From the NCBI RefSeq assembly GCF_000758705.1, contig NZ_CP009287.1, positions 2,852,001 to 2,916,000 on the forward strand: a stretch of 64,000 nt of DNA, in the 5' to 3' direction. The stretch is from Paenibacillus graminis. GTDB taxonomy: Bacteria; Bacillota; Bacilli; Paenibacillales; Paenibacillaceae. Numbering within the stretch: position 1 is the first letter of the stretch; each line of letters opens with the position of its first letter. Shown in pieces: positions 54,249 through 61,500 of this stretch. The notes beneath the pieces were generated by a model. That model was not told the DNA's origin, made no database searches, and saw only the letters and a list, made by a program, of their open reading frames with translations. Made by a program: the position numbers and the translations under genes.

Positions 54249-56009
54249 TTACTGGACGGCTTCCGCCAGTGCCGTGAAGATGACACCGAGCGCGTAGGCT
54301 CCGGCATCCGGGTAGCCGATGCTGCGTTCACCGACGGTTCCCGCCCGGCCCATCCGGGCGACGATGCCCTCCGTACTCTTGGCACCTTGAACGGCAGCTT
54401 GGGCGGCTTTGGTGAAAGCCTTATGCAGCGTGTCTTTCTGCTCCGCACTGCTCTGCCACGATTCGGCGCAAGGAACCAGGGCATCAATCAGCGTTTTGTC
54501 GCCGACGACGGCTCCCCGGCCGAAGGAACGCTCACCGGTATCCTGAATACCCTTGACGGCTGCGGACAGCATGTCAGCCACTTCCTGAATCGAGAGGGAG
54601 GTTTTGTTTCCTGCGGATTTGCCTGCTGCACGGATCGCGGAGCCCCAGATTGGCCCCGATGCACCGCCGCAGTGCTCCATAATAATCAGAGAGCAGGCCT
54701 GCAGGAAGCTGCCGATGTCTGTAGAGTGGTTCTGGAGGAGATCCTGCCACTCTGACTTCAATTGCTTGAAGCCTTTGGCCACACTCATGCCGAAATCCCC
54801 GTCTCCGGCATGGGCGTCCAGCTCGCAGAACGGCACCTCGTTCGTGATAATCACTTCGCTCATCTGGTCAACAAGATAGATGATATTGGCTGTCGACAGG
54901 CGTTCTTCCCTTATCACTGCATGGGCAGGATCAGTCTCATTGGTGTATTTCACCTCGCTGGCCTCCACTTGCCGTTCCAACGGGCCGGCATACAGAACGG
55001 GTTCGGTTGGTCCTGTAATTCTCAGGGCCGGCGTATCACACGGGGCGGCCAGCCATTGGTTCAGCTCATCATCGAGCTTCATCAGGGTTACTGAGGCTCC
55101 AGCCATGTCGATGCTGGTCATATAGTTGCCTGCGAGCGTGCGGCGGACCGTTATGCCGCGTTCTGACAGCTCCCGGATCACAGCGTGGTTCAGAACATAC
55201 AATTCCTGCAGCGGCGTGGCCCCGAAGCCGTTGACCAGAACGGCCACCTCCTGGCCGGTCTGTCCGTCCAGCTGCAGGCTTGCCAGCAGGGCGGAGGTCA
55301 TTCGCACGGCAAGCTCGTCGGCACTGACCAACTTTTCTTTGCGGATACCCGGCTCTCCGTGGATGCCGACTCCATATTCCATTTCATCCTCTGCAAGCTG
55401 GAAGGTGGGGGTGCCTTTGGCCGGAACCGTACAGGAGGTAAAAGCAAAGCCGATGCTGCGCACCCGGTCCGCCGCATGCTGGGCTGCGCGTTTCACTTCT
55501 TCCAGCGACAGGCCGGCCTCTGCTGCGGCTCCGGCAATCTTATGCACGAACAGGGTTCCGGCCACACCGCGTCTGCCGACGGTATACAGGCTGTCTTCCA
55601 CTGCGATATCGTCTTCCACCTTCACGTAGTCGACGGCAATGCCGTCTTCCCGGGCAAGCTGCGCCGCATTCTGGAAGTTCATCATATCGCCGCTGTAATT
55701 TTTGATGATCAGCAGGGCGCCCTTGCTGCCTGTGGAGCTGCGGAGGGCTTGATACACCTGGATTTGGGAAGGGGAGGCGAAGACATCTCCGCATACCGCG
55801 GCATCCAGCATGCCCAGGCCCACAAAGCCTGCATGGGCAGGCTCATGTCCGCTGCCCCCGCCGCTGATCAGGGTGACCTTGTCCCCGTTGAGCGTTTTTT
55901 TGGCGATGATTTTATATTTGCGGTCAAAAACCAGCTCCGGGTGGGCCATCACCATGCCGCTGCCCATTTCGCGGACTAAGGTTTCCGGCTGATTGATTAT
56001 CTTTTTCAC
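54249..56009 (-). CDS. dhaK: Dihydroxyacetone kinase, fused DhaK-DhaL
   Basis: A 586-residue ATP-dependent dihydroxyacetone kinase. The N-terminal DhaK domain has GGGSGHEPAHAGFVG and the substrate-binding H217 in GIHGEPG. The C-terminal DhaL domain has the Mg-ATP aspartates D398, D403 and D405 in DAHAGDGD, and GGASGPIWGSA. Length and order match the single-chain Citrobacter/eukaryote type rather than the PTS-dependent split enzyme. It phosphorylates the product of the GldA paralogue encoded just upstream (7-base gap). The start is GTG with AAGGTG ten bases upstream. Confidence 0.93.
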   Translation of the reverse strand: MKKIINQPETLVREMGSGMVMAHPELVFDRKYKIIAKKTLNGDKVTLISGGGSGHEPAHAGFVGLGMLDAAVCGDVFASPSQIQVYQALRSSTGSKGALLIIKNYSGDMMNFQNAAQLAREDGIAVDYVKVEDDIAVEDSLYTVGRRGVAGTLFVHKIAGAAAEAGLSLEEVKRAAQHAADRVRSIGFAFTSCTVPAKGTPTFQLAEDEMEYGVGIHGEPGIRKEKLVSADELAVRMTSALLASLQLDGQTGQEVAVLVNGFGATPLQELYVLNHAVIRELSERGITVRRTLAGNYMTSIDMAGASVTLMKLDDELNQWLAAPCDTPALRITGPTEPVLYAGPLERQVEASEVKYTNETDPAHAVIREERLSTANIIYLVDQMSEVIITNEVPFCELDAHAGDGDFGMSVAKGFKQLKSEWQDLLQNHSTDIGSFLQACSLIIMEHCGGASGPIWGSAIRAAGKSAGNKTSLSIQEVADMLSAAVKGIQDTGERSFGRGAVVGDKTLIDALVPCAESWQSSAEQKDTLHKAFTKAAQAAVQGAKSTEGIVARMGRAGTVGERSIGYPDAGAYALGVIFTALAEAVQ

Positions 56010-56016
56010 GGCGCGT

Positions 56017-57150
56017 TTACACCTTGCCTTTCTTGAAGGCCTGACCCAACTGGTCGGCCACAGTAATCGCTGCGGCTACCGCTTCCGGTGTGACCGGGAA
56101 CGGCATCGAGTGGATCGATTCCTCCGGAATGCAGGCCTTGCGGGCCACTTCCAGCAGCTCTTCCCTGGTGATCGAGCGGACGCCGATGTCAGCCAGGCAC
56201 ACAGGAAGGCCTACGGAAGCGCAGAAGGCGAGCACTTCCTGGATTTCACGGCTGTCCGCATTCTCCAGCACCAGCTGGGCCAATGTACTGAAGGCCACTT
56301 TCTCGCCATGGTAATAATGATGGCTGCCTTCCAGAACCGTCAGTCCGTTGTGGATGGCATGGGCTGCCGCAAGTCCGCTGCTCTCAAAACCGAGGCCGGA
56401 CAGCAGGATGTTGGTCTCGATAATATTTTCCAGTGCCGGGGTAACAACATTCTGGTCACAGGCCAGCTTGGCCTTGACGCCATCTTCCAGCAGGGTTTCG
56501 TAGCATACGCGGGCCAGCGCAAGCGCGGCCTTGGTTCCTTTGGCTTCCTGGCTCACGCCTTCGCGCACGCCGCAGGGAAGCCCGGCATTCACATTGGAGA
56601 AGGATCTCGCAGTAGCCCGGGCTTCAAAATAGGTTGACAAAGCGTCCCCCATGCCGGACACCAGGAACCGGGCAGGGGCTTCAGCGATGACAGTTGTATC
56701 GATCATGACCACGGAGGGGCTTTGTTTGAAATAAGCATAGTCGTCGAAAGCGCCCTCCGGTGTATAAAGGACCGCAGAATGGCTGGTGGGAGCGTCCGTT
56801 GCGGCAATCGTGGGAACGATGATTAAGGCTTCGCCTTCGGCTACGCATTTCGCTGTGTCAATGGCTTTGCCTCCCCCGAGCCCAATCGTACAGGCACAAG
56901 CATGTTCACGGGCCAAGGCTTGCAGCCTGGCCACTTCCGGGCGGGAGCACTCTCCCTGGAAATTTCCCGTGACCAGAGTAATGCCGAACTTACTGCTGGT
57001 AGCATCCAGCTTAGCCTGGACCCGCCGCACATCATCGGGGTGGGCAATCAGCAGGGCGGAGTCTCCGAAGGTTTTCACAAAATACCCCAGGTTAAGCAGC
57101 TCGTCTTCTCCCTGAATATATTTAGTAGGACTGATGAACACTTTTCTCAT
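56017..57150 (-). CDS. Glycerol dehydrogenase family protein, second copy
   Basis: A 377-residue GldA-type enzyme: YIQGEDELLNLG start, NAD motif LGGGKAIDTAKC, and zinc ligands D169 (GMGDALS), H264 (AHAIHN) and H281 (HGEK). A 10-12 residue insertion lies between the first and second ligand compared with the copy at 4864-5961. It is the first gene of an operon with dihydroxyacetone kinase and is therefore the better candidate for true glycerol oxidation. AGGAGG is eight bases before the ATG. The leader has a 16-base direct repeat (57167-57247). A PocR-type AraC regulator is divergent. Confidence 0.9.
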   Translation of the reverse strand: MRKVFISPTKYIQGEDELLNLGYFVKTFGDSALLIAHPDDVRRVQAKLDATSSKFGITLVTGNFQGECSRPEVARLQALAREHACACTIGLGGGKAIDTAKCVAEGEALIIVPTIAATDAPTSHSAVLYTPEGAFDDYAYFKQSPSVVMIDTTVIAEAPARFLVSGMGDALSTYFEARATARSFSNVNAGLPCGVREGVSQEAKGTKAALALARVCYETLLEDGVKAKLACDQNVVTPALENIIETNILLSGLGFESSGLAAAHAIHNGLTVLEGSHHYYHGEKVAFSTLAQLVLENADSREIQEVLAFCASVGLPVCLADIGVRSITREELLEVARKACIPEESIHSMPFPVTPEAVAAAITVADQLGQAFKKGKV

Positions 57151-57162
57151 GGCTTATTCCTC

Positions 57163-57246
57163 CTAAAAGTTTTGTGAGCATAACTTCCTGAATACACTTC
57201 GTACAAAACTCGCTTCGAAAAACATACGCTTAAGTTTTGTGGGCAT
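57163..57246 (-). CDS. Possible 27-residue leader peptide before the gldA-like gene
   Basis: An ATG frame of 27 codons, basic and aromatic (contains FFEASFVRSVFRKLC), whose stop TAG merges with the AGGAGG of the next gene. The -10-like TATAAT on the minus strand (57253-57258) would put the transcript start almost at the ATG, so it could be leaderless. Its ends coincide with the direct repeats. Translation is unproven. Confidence 0.3.
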   Translation of the reverse strand: MPTKLKRMFFEASFVRSVFRKLCSQNF

Positions 57247-57247
57247 A
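57167..57247. repeat. 16-base direct repeats in the gldA-dhaK leader
   Basis: AAGTTTTGTGAGCATA at 57167-57182 and AAGTTTTGTGGGCATA at 57232-57247 differ at one base and are 65 bases apart. An inverted core ACAAAACT lies between them at 57203-57210. Confidence 0.7.
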
Positions 57248-57428
57248 TCTTTATTATAGACACGGGCCAAACTGGATGCATGGAAGGAAACTGACAGATT
57301 TAAGCGTTTTCAGATCGTAAATTCTTGTTATACTCCCGGAAAATATAATTATCTTGTTCTCTCGCGCCAGGTTTCGCTATAATTCAGTATAGAACAGGCA
57401 TATTTGCCGGGGATGGGGGCAAGCGGCT

Positions 57429-58478
57429 ATGAGGTTATCCAAATATGATCTGAAGTCGATTATTGATCTTGAGAAATGGCATGCGCTTCAGGATTCAATG
57501 TCACTCGTCACGCAAATGGCTATCATTACAGTGGACTACAAAGGCGTTCCGGTTACCCGGCACAGCCACTGCCAGGCCTTCTGCCAGGCTGTCCGCCAGG
57601 ATGCCGAACTGTCCTCTTACTGCCAGAAATGTGATGCGCGCGGCGGCCTGGAGGCAGTCCGGCTGAACGAACCTTATGTGTACTTATGCCACTTTAACAT
57701 TCTGGATATAGCTATCCCCATAACGGTGGACAACCAGTATGTCGGAGCGGTGATGGCGGGGCAGGTCCGGCTAGCGGACAACGGCGGATCACGGCTGGAG
57801 CAGATTGTAACCCGTCCGGCATCACCGGAGAGCGCCGGCACATTCGCAGCGTTAAGGCAGGAATATGAGCAGCTGCCCGTTATGCCGTATGATCAAGTGG
57901 TCACCATCGCCGAAATGCTGTCCCATCTGTGCAATTATATCGTTGAAGAAGCGAGCCGGAAGAATGAAATCATGGATTTGTACCGGCAGGCCATGGCTGT
58001 ACCGCCTGTAGATATACTGCCCCATATGAGGCTGGCAGATTCGGCCTGTCCCGCTTTACAAGAGGTGCAGCAAGAGCTGTCCGATTCCGGTGCGCTTTTA
58101 GAAAGCGGAGGCGAATCATCTATCCTTCCGGCCAGTCAAGCCGTCAGCTGTTCCAACCCAACGCTGCAGCCAGCCTTCGATTATATCCACAGCCGCGAGC
58201 ATGAGAATTTCTCACTGGAGGCGATGGCCCGGCTCTGTCATATCAGCCCCAGTTATTTCAGCCGGTTGTTCGTACGGGAGAGCGGAGAGAACTTCTCGGC
58301 CTATGTCTCCCGGCTCAAAATCGGACGGGCCAAACAGCTGCTGGAAACGACCGGCCTGTCGGTTAATCAGATCAGTGATCATCTGAGCTTTTGCGATGCA
58401 GGTTATTTTATCAAAATTTTCAAGAAATACGAACAGCGGACTCCTGCGGCCTACCGCTCATGGATTAGGGGAGAGTAG
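57429..58478 (+). CDS. PocR-domain AraC family regulator
   Basis: 349 residues. The N-terminal PocR ligand-binding domain (about 5-175) keeps the cysteine-rich stretch SYCQKCDARGGLEA and CHFNILDIAIPI. A variable linker follows, then a C-terminal AraC helix-turn-helix pair (about 255-345; FSLEAMARLCHISPSYFSRLF and SVNQISDHLSFCDAGYFIKIFKKY). PocR domains sense small polyols such as propanediol and are common in glycerol and propanediol regulators. Divergent placement from gldA-dhaK makes it their probable activator. The 3' end overlaps the convergent tetR gene by 14 bases. Confidence 0.92.
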   Translation: MRLSKYDLKSIIDLEKWHALQDSMSLVTQMAIITVDYKGVPVTRHSHCQAFCQAVRQDAELSSYCQKCDARGGLEAVRLNEPYVYLCHFNILDIAIPITVDNQYVGAVMAGQVRLADNGGSRLEQIVTRPASPESAGTFAALRQEYEQLPVMPYDQVVTIAEMLSHLCNYIVEEASRKNEIMDLYRQAMAVPPVDILPHMRLADSACPALQEVQQELSDSGALLESGGESSILPASQAVSCSNPTLQPAFDYIHSREHENFSLEAMARLCHISPSYFSRLFVRESGENFSAYVSRLKIGRAKQLLETTGLSVNQISDHLSFCDAGYFIKIFKKYEQRTPAAYRSWIRGE

Positions 58479-59073
58479 GGGGCGCATTCACAAAAACAAC
58501 TACCAGCCGCCCCATGTATTCTTCCATTTTCCGTTCCAGATCATAGCTGCCTTCATGCAGGCACCAATTATAGATGACACCCCGCGCGGCGATGAAGAGG
58601 TACTCTGTCATATCCTCCGCAGTCATATCTGCGATCAATTGCCCGCCAGCTTGCCCCTTTTCCAGGAGAGCCTGAAGGACATTCTGCATATAGCGTCCCT
58701 TGGCGATGAACAGCTTATTGTTGCAGGTATACAGCTGCTTCACCGTTTCGATGCCGACATTCAGATTGTAGTCCGCATAGATTTTGAAGTAGTCCACGAT
58801 ATCATTCCGGATCGAAGCCGAAGGCTCCAGATCCCTGAATTTCTGGTCAAAATATCCGTCAGCCTGCTCGTACATCTGGATGAGAATATCGCTTTTGGTG
58901 GAGAAATAATTATAGAACGAACCTACAGAGACACCGGCCCCGCGGCAAATTTCAGCGATGGTAATGTCCTCCAGGGAGTGCTGTTTCATCAGCTTAACGG
59001 CACTTTCGAATAAGTTGTTTTTGGTCTGGATGCTTTGCAGCTGCCTTGAGGTTAAAGGTTTGTTTTTGGACAT
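58465..59073 (-). CDS. TetR family transcriptional regulator
   Basis: A 202-residue TetR protein with the N-terminal DNA-binding domain ITIAEICRGAGVSVGSFYNYFSTKSDIL (about residues 37-64) and a helical ligand domain. It is divergent from a flavin oxidoreductase gene with a palindromic operator (59193-59216) at that promoter, so it probably represses it in response to the enzyme's substrate. No strong Shine-Dalgarno is visible. It overlaps the PocR-AraC gene end. Confidence 0.92.
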   Translation of the reverse strand: MSKNKPLTSRQLQSIQTKNNLFESAVKLMKQHSLEDITIAEICRGAGVSVGSFYNYFSTKSDILIQMYEQADGYFDQKFRDLEPSASIRNDIVDYFKIYADYNLNVGIETVKQLYTCNNKLFIAKGRYMQNVLQALLEKGQAGGQLIADMTAEDMTEYLFIAARGVIYNWCLHEGSYDLERKMEEYMGRLVVVFVNAPPTLP

Positions 59074-59180
59074 TTTGGTACACTCCGTCTCAGATAATCT
59101 CTATTTAATGTAGGGGTTAGGATTTCTTTTGTCAATTTAACTTAGTGAAAATAATCACATTATTCAGCGGCCTCCGACTT

Positions 59181-59216
59181 TATAATGAATTTGTTCAGTG
59201 AATGCATTCACCGAAC
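59181..59216 (+). promoter_or_regulatory. Promoter with TetR operator
   Basis: -10 TATAAT at 59181-59186, then the palindrome GTTCAGTGAATG/CATTCACCGAAC (59193-59216; one mismatched pair), located over the transcription start of the flavin oxidoreductase gene. Confidence 0.8.
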
Positions 59217-59247
59217 GACAATCCGATTTTTCTTAGGAGGACTTACA

Positions 59248-61248
59248 TTGAAGGACAGCCACAGAATTTTATTTGAACCGTTTAAGATCGGCAAGCTGGA
59301 ATTGAAAAACAGATTCGTTATGGCTCCGATGGGACCCGGCGGACTCTGCAATGCGGACGGAACATTCAATGAGCGCGGGGTGGAGTATTATGTGGAGCGG
59401 GCCAAAGGCGGCACCGGCCTGCTGATGACAGGCGTGACGATGGTCGAGAATGAGATTGAGAAATGCGCATTGCCGTCCATGCCGTGCCCAACGCTCAACC
59501 CGTACCATTTCATCAAGACCGGCAAGATGATGACCGAACGGATTCATGCCTATGGGGCCAAAATCTTTCTGCAGCTGTCCGCAGGGTTCGGGCGCGTAAG
59601 CATTCCTTCGATTGTAGGCAAAACTGCCGTGGCTCCTTCACCGATTCCTCACCGCTGGCTGCCTAATGTAACTTGCCGGGAGCTGACGATCGAAGAAATT
59701 CATACCTATATAAGAAAATTTGCCGAATCCGCTGCCATTGCCCAAAAAGCCGGGTTCGACGGAATAGAGATTCATGCCGTGCATGAAGGTTACCTGCTGG
59801 ACCAGTTTGCTATTTCCTTCTTCAACCAGCGGACCGATGAGTACGGGGGAAGCCTGAGAAACCGTCTGCGGTTTGCTATCGAAATTGTTCAGGCCATCAA
59901 AGCGGAATGCGGCCAGGATTACCCGGTATCGCTGCGGTACAGCATCAAGAGCTTCATCAAGGATTGGCGGCAGGGCGGCCTGCCCGGCGAAGAATTCACT
60001 GAACAGGGCCGGGATATCGAGGAAGGCATAGAGGCGGCACTGATTCTGGAAGAAGCCGGATACGATGCATTCAACGGGGACGTCGGCTCCTATGATTCCT
60101 GGTATTGGTCCCATCCGCCGATGTACCAGGAGAAAGGCCTGTATCTGCCATACAACAAAATTCTCAAAAGCATTCTTAAGGTTCCTGTCATCACCGCCGG
60201 AAGACTGGATGATCCGGACCGGGCCAGCGACGCGATTCGTGACGGTGCAACCGATATGATTGCCCTGGGCCGTCCGCTGCTGGCGGATGCGGATATTCCC
60301 AACAAGATCCGGGCGGGCCAAATTGAGCGGATTCGTCCGTGCCTGTCCTGCCAGGAGGGCTGTATGGGCAGACTGGCGTCTTTTGCTGCCATTTCCTGCG
60401 CCGTGAATCCCGCCTGCGGCCGGGAGAAAGACTATGCCATCGGCAAGGCAGAGCAGCCGAAACGTGTGCTGATCGTCGGCGGAGGCCCGGCTGGCTGCGA
60501 GGCGGCACGCGTGGCCGCGGTTCGCGGCCATGAGGTGAGCTTGCATGAGCAAAGCAGCCGTCTGGGCGGCAATCTGATTGCCGGCGGGGTGCCGGGGTTC
60601 AAGGAGGATGACCATCTGCTAGCCGACTGGTACGGAGTGGAACTGAACGCACTGAAGATTGATCTGCACCTGAACAGTGAGGTAACCGCAGAAACAATAG
60701 CAGCCAGTGGCGCGGATGCGGTGATTTTTGCCACAGGCTCAACGCCCAAAAGCTTCGCTATCGGAGACTCCTCCAATGTCTATACTGCTGAAGAAGTGCT
60801 GCTTGGTCAAAAGGACCCGGGAGATTCCACGATTATCATTGGCGGCGGGCTGGTTGGCTGCGAAACGGCATTATGGCTCCAAGAACAGGGGAAGAAAGTC
60901 ACTCTCGTAGAAATGCAGGAGGACATTCTGACGATTGGGGGTCCGCTGTGCCATGCCAATGAAGATATGCTCCGCGATCTGGTGGCCTTTAAGGAGATCG
61001 AATTGCTCACGGATACCGTGGTGGCCGGGGCTGCAGCCGGGGGTTTTGTGCTGAAAAGTAAAGCTGGCGGGGAGAGGGTGGTTGCGGCGGATTCAGCGAT
61101 TCTTGCAGTAGGTTATGCTCCACAGAAGAAATTGTATGAGGAGCTGAGTCAGGAGCTTACGGAAACGTATCTGCTGGGAGACGCCAAACAGGTGCAGAAC
61201 ATTATGTATGCCATCTGGGATGCATATGAAGTAGTCAAGAATATTTAA
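59248..61248 (+). CDS. NADH:flavin oxidoreductase / 2-enoate reductase-like enzyme
   Basis: A 666-residue Old Yellow Enzyme fusion of the 2,4-dienoyl-CoA and enoate reductase type. The N-terminal TIM barrel binds FMN (FVMAPMGPGG, EIHAVHEGYLLDQF). A [4Fe-4S] site is made by C365, C368, C372 and C384 (CLSCQEGC plus C). The C-terminal half has VGGGPAGCEA for FAD and a second GGGLVGCETALWL for NADH. It would reduce an activated C=C bond; the substrate is unknown. The TTG at 59248 is preferred (AGGAGG seven bases upstream); the ATG at 59185 would place the operator inside the gene. Confidence 0.9.
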   Translation: MKDSHRILFEPFKIGKLELKNRFVMAPMGPGGLCNADGTFNERGVEYYVERAKGGTGLLMTGVTMVENEIEKCALPSMPCPTLNPYHFIKTGKMMTERIHAYGAKIFLQLSAGFGRVSIPSIVGKTAVAPSPIPHRWLPNVTCRELTIEEIHTYIRKFAESAAIAQKAGFDGIEIHAVHEGYLLDQFAISFFNQRTDEYGGSLRNRLRFAIEIVQAIKAECGQDYPVSLRYSIKSFIKDWRQGGLPGEEFTEQGRDIEEGIEAALILEEAGYDAFNGDVGSYDSWYWSHPPMYQEKGLYLPYNKILKSILKVPVITAGRLDDPDRASDAIRDGATDMIALGRPLLADADIPNKIRAGQIERIRPCLSCQEGCMGRLASFAAISCAVNPACGREKDYAIGKAEQPKRVLIVGGGPAGCEAARVAAVRGHEVSLHEQSSRLGGNLIAGGVPGFKEDDHLLADWYGVELNALKIDLHLNSEVTAETIAASGADAVIFATGSTPKSFAIGDSSNVYTAEEVLLGQKDPGDSTIIIGGGLVGCETALWLQEQGKKVTLVEMQEDILTIGGPLCHANEDMLRDLVAFKEIELLTDTVVAGAAAGGFVLKSKAGGERVVAADSAILAVGYAPQKKLYEELSQELTETYLLGDAKQVQNIMYAIWDAYEVVKNI

Positions 61249-61412
61249 TTGCAGCTCACATAATGTAATAACTTTCCGGGAAAAAGGGGATATTACAGGC
61301 GTTGTGTACATAACGCTTGTGGCGGTGAGGCCAACGGCTGACCCGCTTGTTCCTTTACAATCTTCCCGGTAGCCTATATAATCAATTTAATTGTATATGG
61401 ATGTACCCGGAG

Positions 61413-61438
61413 GAGCCTGCCAACAGCGGGCTCTTTTT
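61413..61438 (+). terminator. Terminator before the mrp genes
   Basis: GAGCC and GGCTC arms with a GC-rich loop and five Ts, downstream of the flavin oxidoreductase. Confidence 0.65.
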
Positions 61439-61500
61439 GCGTTTTTTTCTGGGAATTATAGGAAGGAGATTACGAATTTGAAGAGGGGGAGTGCTAAGCT

